Source: Lachnospiraceae bacterium UBA5899
GTDB lineage: Bacteria > Bacillota > Clostridia > Lachnospirales > Lachnospiraceae
Direction: 5' to 3'
Assembly: GCA_002432425.1 (NCBI GenBank)
Contig: DJEL01000043.1
Coordinates: 44,945-108,944, forward strand
DNA: 64,000 nt
The notes under the pieces were generated by a model. It was not told the DNA's origin. It saw only the letters and a list, made by a program, of their open reading frames with translations, and ran no database searches. Of the stretch, positions 33,498 through 42,374 are shown in pieces (position 1 is the first letter of the stretch; each line of letters starts with the position of its first letter). A program made the position numbers and the translations under genes.

Positions 33498-34442
33498 ATG
33501 ATGGATAAAAATGCAAAAATATATGTGGCGGGCCACAGAGGAATGGTTGGCTCCGCTATTGTAAGGGAACTGGAAAGACAGGGTTACACCAACATTGTGA
33601 CTCGGACTCACAAGGAGTTAAACCTTTGCAGACAGGATGATGTGGAAAAATTTTTCGCGGAGGAAAAGCCGGAATATGTTTTCCTGGCAGCAGCCAAGGT
33701 GGGCGGTATTGTGGCAAACGAAGAAGCGCTTGCGGACTTCATGTATGACAACATGACACTGGAAATGAACGTCATTCATTCCGCATGGCAGAACGGCTGC
33801 AAGAAGTTGGAATTTTTGGGTTCTTCCTGCATTTACCCACGTATGGCGCCGCAGCCCATGAAGGAAGACTGCCTGCTTACCGGTGAACTGGAAAAAACAA
33901 ATGAAGCGTATGCACTGGCGAAAATCAGCGGCCTGAAATACTGTGAATTTCTGAACCGACAGTATGGTACGGACTATATCAGTGTGATGCCGACCAACCT
34001 TTACGGCCCCAATGACAACTATCATCCGACACACAGTCATGTGCTGCCGGCGCTGATTCGCCGTTTCCACGAAGCAAAAGTAAACGGGTTAACGGAAGTG
34101 ACCTGCTGGGGAGACGGTTCTCCGCTGCGCGAATTTTTGTATGTGGATGATTTGGCAAATCTGTGCGTATTTTTAATGAACCATTATTCCGGCAATGAAA
34201 CCGTAAATGCGGGAACCGGCAAGGAGCTCACCATTAAAGAACTGACGGAAATGGTAGCGGAGGTTATCGGCTATACGGGCGAAATCAAGTGGGATACCAC
34301 AAAACCCAACGGCACGCCCCGCAAGCTTCTGGATGTTTCCAAGGCAGCCAATTTAGGCTGGACTTATAAAACCGAGTTAAAGGACGGTATTCGCCTGGCA
34401 TATGAGGATTTCTTAAACAATCCCATGCGTGCGGAAAGGTAA
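33498..34442 (+). CDS. fcl: GDP-L-fucose synthase
   Basis: A 314-residue SDR epimerase/reductase (also called wcaG). Marks: IYVAGHRGMVGSAIVREL, the FLGSSCIYPR loop with catalytic serine and cysteine, NEAYALAKISGLKYCE (YxxxK) and PTNLYGPNDNYHPTHSHVLPALIRRFHEAK. It turns the Gmd product into GDP-L-fucose with NADPH. Two adjacent ATGs (33498, 33501) follow AGGGA; the frame is open upstream inside gmd but that extension has no homology. Confidence 0.96.
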   Translation: MMDKNAKIYVAGHRGMVGSAIVRELERQGYTNIVTRTHKELNLCRQDDVEKFFAEEKPEYVFLAAAKVGGIVANEEALADFMYDNMTLEMNVIHSAWQNGCKKLEFLGSSCIYPRMAPQPMKEDCLLTGELEKTNEAYALAKISGLKYCEFLNRQYGTDYISVMPTNLYGPNDNYHPTHSHVLPALIRRFHEAKVNGLTEVTCWGDGSPLREFLYVDDLANLCVFLMNHYSGNETVNAGTGKELTIKELTEMVAEVIGYTGEIKWDTTKPNGTPRKLLDVSKAANLGWTYKTELKDGIRLAYEDFLNNPMRAER

Positions 34443-34448
34443 GGAAAT

Positions 34449-35792
34449 ATGAACATTATTTTATTGTCGGGCGGTTCCGGTCAGCGTCTCTGGCCGCTTT
34501 CCAATGATATCCGTTCCAAACAGTTCATTAAAATTTTCCACAACCCTTCGGGGGAAGCGGAGTCCATGGTGCAGAGGGTATACCGTCAGATAAAGGAAGT
34601 GGACAGTGAGGCAACGGTCACTATTGCAACTTCCAAGACGCAGGTTTCTTCCATTCATAACCAGTTGGGACCGGATGTGGGAATCAGTGTGGAGCCTTGC
34701 AGAAAGGACACCTTTCCGGCGATTGCCCTGGCGGCGGTGTATTTAAGAGATAAAAAGGGAGTGCCGGAAGAGGAAGCGGTGGTTATCTGCCCGGTTGATC
34801 CTTATGTGGAAAACGACTATTTTCTTGCCATAGAAAAACTGACTTCCCTTGCGGCGGACAGCAGCGCCAACCTGCTTTTAATGGGCATGGAACCGACCTA
34901 TCCCAGTGAGAAATACGGTTATATTATCCCGGAGTCCAAGGATGCGGTGAGCAGGGTTTCCATGTTTAAGGAAAAACCGGACAAAGAAACGGCGGAAAAG
35001 TATATTTTGCAGGGAGCACTCTGGAACGGCGGCGTGTTTGCCTTCCGCCTGGGTTATGTTTTAAGGCGGGCACATGAACTGATTGATTTTACGGACTATC
35101 AGGATTTATATAATAAGTATGACACTCTGCAGAAAATCAGCTTTGACTATGCGGTGGTGGAGCATGAACCTGCCATCGAAGTGATGCGTTTTGCAGGTAC
35201 CTGGAAGGATTTGGGTACCTGGAATACCCTGACGGAAGCCATGGACACACAGGCGGTCGGCGAAGCATTATTTAATGAAAACTGCAGCAATGTGCATGTG
35301 GTGAACGAACTGAATGTGCCCATTTTGTGCATGGGACTTAAAGATGTGGTGGTTTCGGCAAGTCCCGACGGCATTCTGGTATCCAATAAAGAACAGTCAA
35401 GCTACATCAAACCTTTTGTGGACAGTCTGGACCACAGGGTTATGTTTGCGGAGAAATCCTGGGGCAGTTTCCGGGTGCTGGATGTGGGGAAGGAAAGCCT
35501 GACCATTAAAGTGACCTTAAATCCGGGGCACAGCATGAATTACCACAGCCATGACCACCGGGATGAGGTGTGGACAGTCATTCAGGGTACCGGCCGTGCG
35601 ATTATCGGTATCAAGGAGCAGGTGGTCGGTGTGGGCGATGTGATTACCATGCCCGCCGGCAGCAGGCATACCATCATTGCGGAAACGGAGCTGCAGCTTA
35701 TCGAGGTGCAGATTGGTAAGGACATCAGCGTCCATGACAAGCACAAGCATGAGCTGAAAATGGATAAGGAAAATCAAAAGGATAATAAGTAA
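34449..35792 (+). CDS. manC: Mannose-1-phosphate guanylyltransferase / mannose-6-phosphate isomerase
   Basis: A 447-residue type II enzyme. The N-terminal nucleotidyltransferase has LLSGGSGQRLWPLSNDIRSKQFIKIF (pyrophosphorylase motif), EPCRKDTFPAIALAA and FKEKPD. The C-terminal cupin (from about 340) has KSWGSFRVLD, LNPGHSMNYHSHDHRDEVWTVIQGTG and ITMPAGSRHTI, the isomerase part. It supplies GDP-mannose to Gmd. It is 6 bp after fcl and closes the operon; a terminator follows at 35823. Confidence 0.96.
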   Translation: MNIILLSGGSGQRLWPLSNDIRSKQFIKIFHNPSGEAESMVQRVYRQIKEVDSEATVTIATSKTQVSSIHNQLGPDVGISVEPCRKDTFPAIALAAVYLRDKKGVPEEEAVVICPVDPYVENDYFLAIEKLTSLAADSSANLLLMGMEPTYPSEKYGYIIPESKDAVSRVSMFKEKPDKETAEKYILQGALWNGGVFAFRLGYVLRRAHELIDFTDYQDLYNKYDTLQKISFDYAVVEHEPAIEVMRFAGTWKDLGTWNTLTEAMDTQAVGEALFNENCSNVHVVNELNVPILCMGLKDVVVSASPDGILVSNKEQSSYIKPFVDSLDHRVMFAEKSWGSFRVLDVGKESLTIKVTLNPGHSMNYHSHDHRDEVWTVIQGTGRAIIGIKEQVVGVGDVITMPAGSRHTIIAETELQLIEVQIGKDISVHDKHKHELKMDKENQKDNK

Positions 35793-35822
35793 ATTGATAG
35801 AAAATTGTATATTTTTTTCAGG

Positions 35823-35870
35823 ACAGGGCATAACAAGCAGGTGTAGAACTTTCTTGTTATGCCCTGTTTG
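35823..35870 (+). terminator. Terminator of the GDP-fucose operon
   Basis: A perfect 15-bp stem, ACAGGGCATAACAAG (35823-35837) with CTTGTTATGCCCTGT (35853-35867), then TTT. Confidence 0.88.
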
Positions 35871-35997
35871 CTTGAAGGATAGTGGGCTTATTAGGAATAC
35901 TTATGGAAAGAAGCTCTTGTTTTGCATTTTTAGGCAGAAATTTTTGAGCGTTTACACTTTATCGTGAAGAAAAGACAGGGACTTTGGAGGATGCATT

Positions 35998-36627
35998 ATG
36001 GCGGGAACAGTCTGCTATCTTAAATTACACCGTAACATGGAGGTCATGGAGGACTCGGTATTCCTAAAGGATGTGGGGAGTGTTTACTGTGCGGACAAGA
36101 CGGTCACGGCGAAAGTAAAAAGCATGAAACTGCATCATTTTGAAAAGGGACAGGGCAGCCGGTGCGTTATCAGCGTGCTGAAGATTACCGAAATGATTGA
36201 GGAACTTTGCCCCCAGGTGACGGTGCAGAGTGTGGGAGAAACCGATGTTGTGGCGGAATGGGTGCAGGTTTCCAGACACAAAAAAGCAAAGGAATTCTGG
36301 AAAATTCTGCTGGTTTCCGTCATTAGTTTTTTCGGCACCGCTTTTACCATTATGGCGTACCACAACGACATCGGCATTGTGAATGTGTTTTCGCAAATTC
36401 ACCGTATTGTGATGGGAACGGAGCCGACAGGAATTTCGGTACTGGAGGTTTCTTATTCCGTGGGACTGTCCCTGGGAATCATTGTATTCTTTAACCATGT
36501 GGGAAAAAGGCGTATTACCACGGACCCGACACCCATTGAAGTGGAAATGCGCAAATACGAAGCCGATGTCAATACCACATTAGTGGACATGGCGGACAGG
36601 GAGGGCAAAACCATCGATGTGGGGTAG
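35998..36627 (+). CDS. spoVAA: Stage V sporulation protein AA
   Basis: A 209-residue protein with an N-terminal soluble domain (VCYLKLHRNMEVMEDSVFLKDVGSVYC, residues 3-90) and two membrane helices (about 98-125 and 145-165). This is the SpoVAA layout. It is needed, with the other SpoVA proteins, for dipicolinic acid passage into the spore. It overlaps spoVAB by 11 bp. Sigma G control is expected but I could not identify the promoter with confidence. Confidence 0.9.
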   Translation: MAGTVCYLKLHRNMEVMEDSVFLKDVGSVYCADKTVTAKVKSMKLHHFEKGQGSRCVISVLKITEMIEELCPQVTVQSVGETDVVAEWVQVSRHKKAKEFWKILLVSVISFFGTAFTIMAYHNDIGIVNVFSQIHRIVMGTEPTGISVLEVSYSVGLSLGIIVFFNHVGKRRITTDPTPIEVEMRKYEADVNTTLVDMADREGKTIDVG

Positions 36628-37096
36628 CTTATTTTTAATAGTATTCGGGACAAGCTTTGGACTGCTGGCGGCTGCGGGTGTTTTTACCGTTCTCGTTGCC
36701 GTGGGAATTGTCCCCCGGTTTGCCGGGAAAACACACACGGCAGAGCATGTGCTTCTCTATGAGGACATGGTAATCTGGGGAACCGTAGCGGGCTGTATTG
36801 TCAGTATTTTTGAACGGTACTTTCATATCGGCACCCGGCTGTTTCAAATGGGTGTGCCATTTTCCGTGGTGCAGGTGGGCGGTAATATTGTGACGGGTAT
36901 GATTGGACTATTTTCCGGTATGTTTATCGGATGCCTGGCGCTTGCCATTGCGGAAATGTTGGACAGCATTCCCATTTTTGCAAGACGCATTGGCTTCCGG
37001 CATGGTCTCGGAGCAGCCATCTGCGCCATGGCAGCGGGAAAATTGATAGGTTCGCTGATGTATTTTTATTTGCGTGTACATGAAGTGGTGAAATAA
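36617..37096 (+). CDS. spoVAB: Stage V sporulation protein AB
   Basis: A 159-residue membrane protein with about four helices. AAAGVFTVLVAVGIVPRFAGKTHTAEHVLLYED and GLFSGMFIGCLALAIAEMLDSIPIFARRIGF match SpoVAB. The start overlaps the end of spoVAA, so translation is coupled. Role as for the spoVA operon. Confidence 0.9.
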   Translation: MWGSLFLIVFGTSFGLLAAAGVFTVLVAVGIVPRFAGKTHTAEHVLLYEDMVIWGTVAGCIVSIFERYFHIGTRLFQMGVPFSVVQVGGNIVTGMIGLFSGMFIGCLALAIAEMLDSIPIFARRIGFRHGLGAAICAMAAGKLIGSLMYFYLRVHEVVK

Positions 37097-37107
37097 GGAG
37101 GTATTTT

Positions 37108-37593
37108 ATGGACGAACAGGTTACCGGACGAACGATTGAAGAGAAAAAACAGAATTACGAAGAATATGTAAAGGGCATGACGCCGACACACAATCTTTTT
37201 GCGCAGATGGGAAAGGCATTCCTCACCGGCGGCATTATATGCCTGATTGGACAGTGCATTTTGAATTACTGCACGAATATGATGGGCATGGAAAAAGAGG
37301 TGGCTGCCACAATCTGTACATTGCTTCTGATTTTGTGCAGTGTTATCCTGACCGGCTTTAACATCTATCCCTGCATTGTAAAGTGGGGCGGCGCCGGTGC
37401 GCTGGTGCCCATTACCGGTTTTGCCAATTCCGTGGCGGCGCCTGCCATTGAATTCAAAAAAGAAGGCTGGGTCTTTGGCGTAGGCTGCAAAATCTTCTCC
37501 ATTGCCGGACCGGTTATCCTTTACGGCATCTTTACAAGCTGGGTGCTGGGGCTGGGATACTGGATTTTGAAAATAACTGGGGTGATTGGGTAA
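37108..37593 (+). CDS. spoVAC: Stage V sporulation protein AC
   Basis: A 161-residue membrane protein. An N-terminal soluble stretch (EEYVKGMTPTHNLFAQMGKAFLTGGIICLIGQ) leads into four helices with ILTGFNIYPCIVKWGGAGALVPITGFANSVAAPAIEFKKEGWVFG, the conserved SpoVAC/SpoVAE core. SpoVAC is reported to be a mechanosensitive channel component for dipicolinate. AAGGAGG precedes the ATG. spoVAD and spoVAE do not follow here; they are 16 kb downstream. Confidence 0.94.
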   Translation: MDEQVTGRTIEEKKQNYEEYVKGMTPTHNLFAQMGKAFLTGGIICLIGQCILNYCTNMMGMEKEVAATICTLLLILCSVILTGFNIYPCIVKWGGAGALVPITGFANSVAAPAIEFKKEGWVFGVGCKIFSIAGPVILYGIFTSWVLGLGYWILKITGVIG

Positions 37594-37787
37594 GCAGTGG
37601 GACCGGCAGAAAAAAGGATGCATTTTTTATGTAATTTGAAATTTGCTGTATGGTTTGTGAAATGGAAAGATGCAAATTTTGTATTTTCAAATATTTGCAC
37701 TATAGTTAAAAAAATAAAAGAAGCAATTTTTGAAAAACTATGGAAATGCATCAAGCAGAATGGAGCATTTTTCAATGTAGAAAAGAA

Positions 37788-37901
37788 ATGCTTTAAAAAC
37801 ACTGGGTATGGCGACAGCAAAATAGCAGAAAGTTTCAAAATGCTTTAAATGCGTCCAATAATAGAGCAGCAAACAGGAACGAAAATCATATATGCTTTAA
37901 A
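37788..37901 (+). repeat. ATGCTTTAAA, three copies at 52-bp period
   Basis: Exact copies at 37788-37797, 37840-37849 and 37892-37901. The intervening DNA is not repeated, so this is not a tandem duplication. A 52-bp spacing is about five helical turns, which would place bound proteins on one face. Confidence 0.6.
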
Positions 37902-37912
37902 GTAAGTAAAAG

Positions 37913-37957
37913 AAAAGGAAGCAAACTATAAAAATAAGAGAGTTTGCTTCCTTTTGG
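37913..37957. terminator. Bidirectional terminator between spoVAC and nuclease-like gene
   Basis: AAAAGGAAGCAAACT (37913-37927) and AGTTTGCTTCCTTTT (37941-37955) form a perfect 15-bp stem with A/T runs on both sides, serving both converging genes. Confidence 0.88.
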
Positions 37958-37964
37958 GGAATAT

Positions 37965-38744
37965 TTATAAGAAATAGAAATGAATCAGGTTATCAAGATA
38001 GTCCAAATCAAGTGGGTGGTCTTTAGTTTCGCAGGTTATGATGAGCTGTTGCGTTGGAATGATACCGTTTTTTATAAAACGCTGCAGTTTATTGGCATTA
38101 TCTTTCAGATAAGATTCTTTTTCCAACAACCCCAAATGCTCCCAGTAGTAAATGAGACCTGTTTTTGGGTGCATGATAGTGAAATCGGAATAGTGAGAGA
38201 TGCCGTCCAGGGTTAAAAGACATTCGTAACGAAAGGGAATTTGATATTGGACTAAGAGGGAGACAATAAGGGATTCCGATTTGGAACGTACATAGATACC
38301 TGCTGTGGTTTTGTAAATAAGATTTTCAGGAAAATAGGGATTACTGTCAAAAGGGGCTTGCATCCATTCCTTGGCTTCTTTTGAAACGGACAAAAGTTGT
38401 GGAGATAAAAGAGAATGAAGGGGAGAGTCGGGCAGTAACATTTTTGCGGCTGAGGAATGCGGCACTTGCATAAAATGGATATAAGGCCGCAAGGCTTTTT
38501 CTTCTGCTAAAAGTTCTTTTCGCAAAGCAGTTAAATATTTTTTCAGCGCTAACTGCTGAATCAGAAATTCATTTTTGGAAGAAAGATAGGTTCTCTTGTG
38601 ATTTTGGGAAAGATAGTACTTGGATTGTCCGTTTACAGACCAACAGTTCAGTTGACCCGGCGGTAAATGGGATAACTGTTTCTCAATTTCGGTTAATTTT
38701 GCCGATATAAATTCATAATGGTTTTTGAGTCTTTGAAATATCAT
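37965..38744 (-). CDS. Orphan protein with PD-(D/E)XK-like C-terminal domain
   Basis: A 259-residue protein of low GC. Residues 1-110 are helical and charged, with a coiled-coil feel (LKNHYEFISAKLTEIEKQLS). From about 150 there is YVRSKSESLIVSLLVQYQIPFRYECLLTL, SHYSDFTIMHPKTGLIYYWEHLGLL, which follows the order E...D-x-hydrophobic...WEH of restriction-like nucleases (RSKSE, YPDF, WEH pattern). This suggests a DNA-cutting or DNA-repair role, though I do not recognise a named family. AGGAGG precedes the ATG. It stands alone between divergent and convergent neighbours, consistent with an acquired gene. Confidence 0.6.
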   Translation of the reverse strand: MIFQRLKNHYEFISAKLTEIEKQLSHLPPGQLNCWSVNGQSKYYLSQNHKRTYLSSKNEFLIQQLALKKYLTALRKELLAEEKALRPYIHFMQVPHSSAAKMLLPDSPLHSLLSPQLLSVSKEAKEWMQAPFDSNPYFPENLIYKTTAGIYVRSKSESLIVSLLVQYQIPFRYECLLTLDGISHYSDFTIMHPKTGLIYYWEHLGLLEKESYLKDNANKLQRFIKNGIIPTQQLIITCETKDHPLDLDYLDNLIHFYFL

Positions 38745-38988
38745 AGAAATTCCTCCTGAAAATAAGTGATAAAATAGATGTGAATGTAATAAGATAAGAC
38801 TTGTTTATTATACTTGGAAATAGAAAAAACCGCAATCAAATTAAAAGAAAAATTATTGAAAAGCGGTCAAAAAATATACAAAATGCCAATCTCCCCAAAT
38901 TGCCCTTAAATGCAAGATTGTATACATTTTTCGAGGGATTGCAGTTTTATTCCCACTGTTGTATGATGAATATGAGGAGTTTGAGAAA

Positions 38989-40683
38989 ATGGACAAAAGA
39001 ATAGAAATTGATGACAGATTAGCTTCTTTTTATGATAAATTGTATGCGGACAATTCCACAGTAGAAGCTTGCAGAGACAGGGCGGCAGTTGCCCTTGCGG
39101 AGATAGCCGATGACCTGCGCTTGGGCAGAATGGAGCTGACACTGGATGCACCGGTGTCAGTATTGAGACCTGCGGGCGCTTATAAAACGGGCACTCTTTA
39201 TGACAGAAAAGAGGGTACCGTTTGCGAACAATGCTTTTTACGGGTATACCCGATTTCGGACGGCGGACAGGTGCGGTGTAAGTGGTATCCCTATGGAAAA
39301 GAGCCTTTTTCGGAAGGGGAACAGAAAGTACTGCATTTGATTTCCGAGGAAATATTCCAGCAGTTCAGCCGTGTTTCCATGCAGAATTTGCTGACGCATG
39401 TGATACAGACGGATATGGCGACCGGCGTAGCCAATCAGGCGGCGTTTATGGGACATGCGGCAAAGCTGTTTGCACAGAGAAAACTGGATGATTATGCCAT
39501 TCTATTCTTTAATATTCATAATTTTAAATATGTAAATAAAGTATTTCCCTATGATGAAGGCGATAAGGTTCTGAAAAAATATGCCTGCGAAGTAAACAGT
39601 TATTGCCGGGAAGAGGAAATGCTGGCCCGGCTTGGCGGTGATAATTTTGTGGCACTGGTGAAAAAAGACCGCCTGCCGGAAATGCTTGAGAAGCTGCAGA
39701 ATGTACGGCTGTTCCATGAAACACCCCGCAAATCCAAGAATTTTGTGTTCGGCGCAACCATCGGCTACAGTGAGTTAAACGGCATTGCCAGACCGCAGGA
39801 TGTAATGGCAAGAGCCAGCATTGCCTATCAGGCAGCCAGGTTAAAGGGGACGGGGATTGCCGTAAAATTTTCCGACGACATCCAGAAGACCATGATGCAG
39901 AACCAGAGCATTATCGCAAACTTCATGGCGGCACTGGAAGAAAGAGAATTTCAGGTGTATTACCAGCCCAAGGTCAATATCAAGGACAAGACACTTTGCG
40001 GTGCGGAGGCTCTGGTCAGATGGCAGAGGGATGGAAAACTGATATCCCCCATGCAGTTTATTCCGCAGCTTGAAAGAGAAGGCAGTATTATCAAACTGGA
40101 TTATTACATGCTGGAAGAGGTCTGTCATTTCTTAAGAAGGTGGATGGACGAAGGGCATGCTCCCATCTGTATTTCCGTCAACTTTTCCAGGAAGCATCTG
40201 GACGAGGACGATATGGTGGAGCATATTGTTTCCATTTTGGACGAGCATGACATTGCCCATCAGTACATAGAAATTGAACTGACGGAGAGCGAGGATTTCC
40301 AGAATTACGAAATCATGACGAACATCGTCAACGAGCTTTCCGAGGCGGGAATCGGTACTTCCATGGACGACTTCGGAACCGGATTCTCTTCCCTCAACAT
40401 GATAAAGAAGCTGGATTTGAATGTGATTAAAATTGACAAATCCTTTATCCCGCTGGAAACGGATTATCCCGGCAAAGATAAGGATATGATTATGTTCTGC
40501 AACATTGTGACTCTTTTGCGTGAACTGGGTAAAAAGACCATTGCGGAGGGTGTGGAAACACAGCAGCAGCTGCGGTATCTGGAAAACGCAGGATGCGATA
40601 TCGTACAGGGATATGTATTTGACAAGCCGCTCTGCGAAGCGGATTTCCGAAAGAGACTGGAAGACGGCTACGGGAGTCACTGA
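38989..40683 (+). CDS. c-di-GMP phosphodiesterase (EAL) with degenerate GGDEF domain
   Basis: A 564-residue protein. Residues 1-130 are an uncharacterised sensory part. The GGDEF domain (about 135-290) has RLGGDNFVALV, so the motif is GGDNF and the glutamate needed for cyclase activity is gone. The EAL domain (about 310-555) looks intact: GAEALVRW, SVNFSRKHL, IELTESE, DDFGTGFSSLN, IKIDKSFI, EGVETQQQL and QGYVFDKPL. It should hydrolyse c-di-GMP, with the GGDNF domain perhaps binding GTP as an activator. I start at ATG 38989 (AGGAG 9 bp upstream); the frame is open to 38959. Confidence 0.9.
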   Translation: MDKRIEIDDRLASFYDKLYADNSTVEACRDRAAVALAEIADDLRLGRMELTLDAPVSVLRPAGAYKTGTLYDRKEGTVCEQCFLRVYPISDGGQVRCKWYPYGKEPFSEGEQKVLHLISEEIFQQFSRVSMQNLLTHVIQTDMATGVANQAAFMGHAAKLFAQRKLDDYAILFFNIHNFKYVNKVFPYDEGDKVLKKYACEVNSYCREEEMLARLGGDNFVALVKKDRLPEMLEKLQNVRLFHETPRKSKNFVFGATIGYSELNGIARPQDVMARASIAYQAARLKGTGIAVKFSDDIQKTMMQNQSIIANFMAALEEREFQVYYQPKVNIKDKTLCGAEALVRWQRDGKLISPMQFIPQLEREGSIIKLDYYMLEEVCHFLRRWMDEGHAPICISVNFSRKHLDEDDMVEHIVSILDEHDIAHQYIEIELTESEDFQNYEIMTNIVNELSEAGIGTSMDDFGTGFSSLNMIKKLDLNVIKIDKSFIPLETDYPGKDKDMIMFCNIVTLLRELGKKTIAEGVETQQQLRYLENAGCDIVQGYVFDKPLCEADFRKRLEDGYGSH

Positions 40684-40710
40684 AAACAGAAATACAAAAC
40701 AGAAACATAA

Positions 40711-40745
40711 AAACAGGGACTGTCTTTAGCGGTCCCTGTTTTTTA
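40711..40745 (+). terminator. Terminator of the EAL gene
   Basis: AAACAGGGAC (40711-40720) pairs with GTCCCTGTTT (from 40732), followed by T's. The A-run on the other side makes it usable by the converging gene too. Confidence 0.85.
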
Positions 40746-40790
40746 AAGAGGAATGAAGAAAATTAAAACAAAATCTATATAAAACGCAAT

Positions 40791-42374
40791 TTATAAAAGC
40801 TCAGAGGGTTTTGTGATTGCGTGTTCGGACCAGGAATCGGTTTCGGCTGCGCCGGAAGGACCTGCGGAAGCTTCATAGGACTCGACAGTAATGGTGTAGC
40901 TGCCGGTTCCTTTTTCGTAAACGGTGCCGTCTGCGCCGACGATGGAAACGGTTTTGCCCTTTTCGTCTACGATGGTTCCCGCATTGTAAAGGGAAGTAAC
41001 GGTGCTGTTTCCGGTTACCGTCCATGTAGAGTCCGCGCTGATGTATACGTTGCAGTAACCCGTACCGCCGTCACCGGCATAGGTTTCATCCTGTACAAAG
41101 GAGCCCTTCAGGGTGCTGCCGTTTGTCATGTAGAAATCCAGTTCGCTGATGCTGTCCCAGACAACTTTTCCCTGCATATCCTGACTGTCGGCGGTGAAAC
41201 GGCACTGGGCGCCGTTGGAACCGGAAGTTCCCCATCCGCGTTCGTTATTGTTGCCGGTGCACATCAGGAAAAATTCACTGTCGGAAGGATAGGTGATATC
41301 CACGTTGGAAAGTAAAATATCGGATTCCGTATTGGTGGTGTAAATGAGCCCGCCGTTTTTCGCGGTAATGGAACCGCCGACTACCTGCAAGGAGCTGGAG
41401 CCGATTTCGGAGTCGCCGGACATGCTCTGGTAAACAATCATGTTCCAGGTGGTATCGTTCTGGCTTAAATCCTTCATGTTGCCGGTGATGTTGCAGTCAA
41501 ACAGGCTTAAGGAGTTAAGACCCTCGATGCAGACGGCTTCGGAACCGTTGGCGGTAAGGATGGCATTATGAACGGCAATATCGGCTGTGCAGTAAACGGC
41601 AGGAGAGCCTTCGCCGTTGCTTACATAAGTGCCGCCGTCCACTACCATGGTGCCGCCGCCACGGTCGCTGCGGATGGCTGCGGAAGACTCACCGCTTGTT
41701 TCCACATCCAAATCCCAGGCATATAAGGTGCCGCCGCCGGCCGCATGGATACCTCCTGAGGTATTCTGCAGGGTTTTAATGGCGGAGTCCGCTATGTAAA
41801 CGACACTGTTTCCGTAGGAGAAAACGCCGGCACCGCCGGAAGCATCGGTGGTAATGTCCGCATTTTTGATGTATGCCGTGCCCTCGGTGGCAAGTACGGC
41901 AGCACCTACGCCGTAAAAGCTGGAATTGTCACCGCCGGTACTGTCGGATGAGGTACGGGAAACGGTGCTGTCTGTAAGGACTGCCGTTGCCTGACCGGAA
42001 ATGCGGACCGCATTTTCATCGGTTCCGGTGGAAGTATAGGTTTTGCCGGATTCGGAGGTGTCTTCCGAAATATCCTTTACGGCATCGTAATTGTCAATTC
42101 CGTCAAAATTGCTGCCGCCGGGACCGCCTGCACCGGGTCCCATGTCACCGCCGGGGCCGCCGTTTCCGGGACCTTTTCCGTCAGCGGGCGGTTCGCCGTC
42201 CGGCTTTTCGGGAGCATCCCCGGGTTCTCCATCCGGTTTTTCGGGAGCAGTCTGTTCGGTTGTATTGGTTGTATCTGTATCATCCGTACTGGTTTTGCCG
42301 CAGCCGCTTAAAGAAGAAGCCGCCAGCATAAGAGAGAGGGTCATGGCAAAAAGCTTGTAATTTTTGTTCTTCAT
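40791..42374 (-). CDS. Secreted beta-helix lipoprotein
   Basis: A 527-residue protein. The signal peptide ends in the lipobox LSGC (about residue 25), so it is lipid-anchored. A low-complexity linker rich in P, G, D and E (EKPDGEP repeated, then GPGNGGPGGDMG) spans about 38-85. The remainder is a parallel beta-helix: short repeats such as GTAYIKNADITTDASGG, GNSVVYIADSAIKT and GSLYAWDLDVET-like turns rich in G, N, S and T. It may be an adhesin or carbohydrate-binding surface protein. AAGGAGG supports ATG 42374. No enzyme motif seen. Confidence 0.78.
   Translation of the reverse strand: MKNKNYKLFAMTLSLMLAASSLSGCGKTSTDDTDTTNTTEQTAPEKPDGEPGDAPEKPDGEPPADGKGPGNGGPGGDMGPGAGGPGGSNFDGIDNYDAVKDISEDTSESGKTYTSTGTDENAVRISGQATAVLTDSTVSRTSSDSTGGDNSSFYGVGAAVLATEGTAYIKNADITTDASGGAGVFSYGNSVVYIADSAIKTLQNTSGGIHAAGGGTLYAWDLDVETSGESSAAIRSDRGGGTMVVDGGTYVSNGEGSPAVYCTADIAVHNAILTANGSEAVCIEGLNSLSLFDCNITGNMKDLSQNDTTWNMIVYQSMSGDSEIGSSSLQVVGGSITAKNGGLIYTTNTESDILLSNVDITYPSDSEFFLMCTGNNNERGWGTSGSNGAQCRFTADSQDMQGKVVWDSISELDFYMTNGSTLKGSFVQDETYAGDGGTGYCNVYISADSTWTVTGNSTVTSLYNAGTIVDEKGKTVSIVGADGTVYEKGTGSYTITVESYEASAGPSGAAETDSWSEHAITKPSELL

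Larger units (their letters stand above)
37594..37964. other. 371-bp gap with periodic ATGCTTTAAA repeats
   Basis: No supportable gene: an 83-codon open frame from a GTG at 37597 lacks a ribosome site. The decamer ATGCTTTAAA occurs at 37788, 37840 and 37892, exactly 52 bp apart each time. The gap ends in a strong bidirectional terminator at 37913-37955. Confidence 0.6.

Noticed and set aside
37597..37848. 83-codon open frame after spoVAC
   Set aside because: Starts at GTG without a ribosome site, low-complexity composition, and overlaps the phased repeats.
42080..42260. Repetitive DNA that could look like a short array
   Set aside because: It is the codon-level image of the PDGEP/GP-rich stalk of the lipoprotein, not a CRISPR or intergenic repeat.
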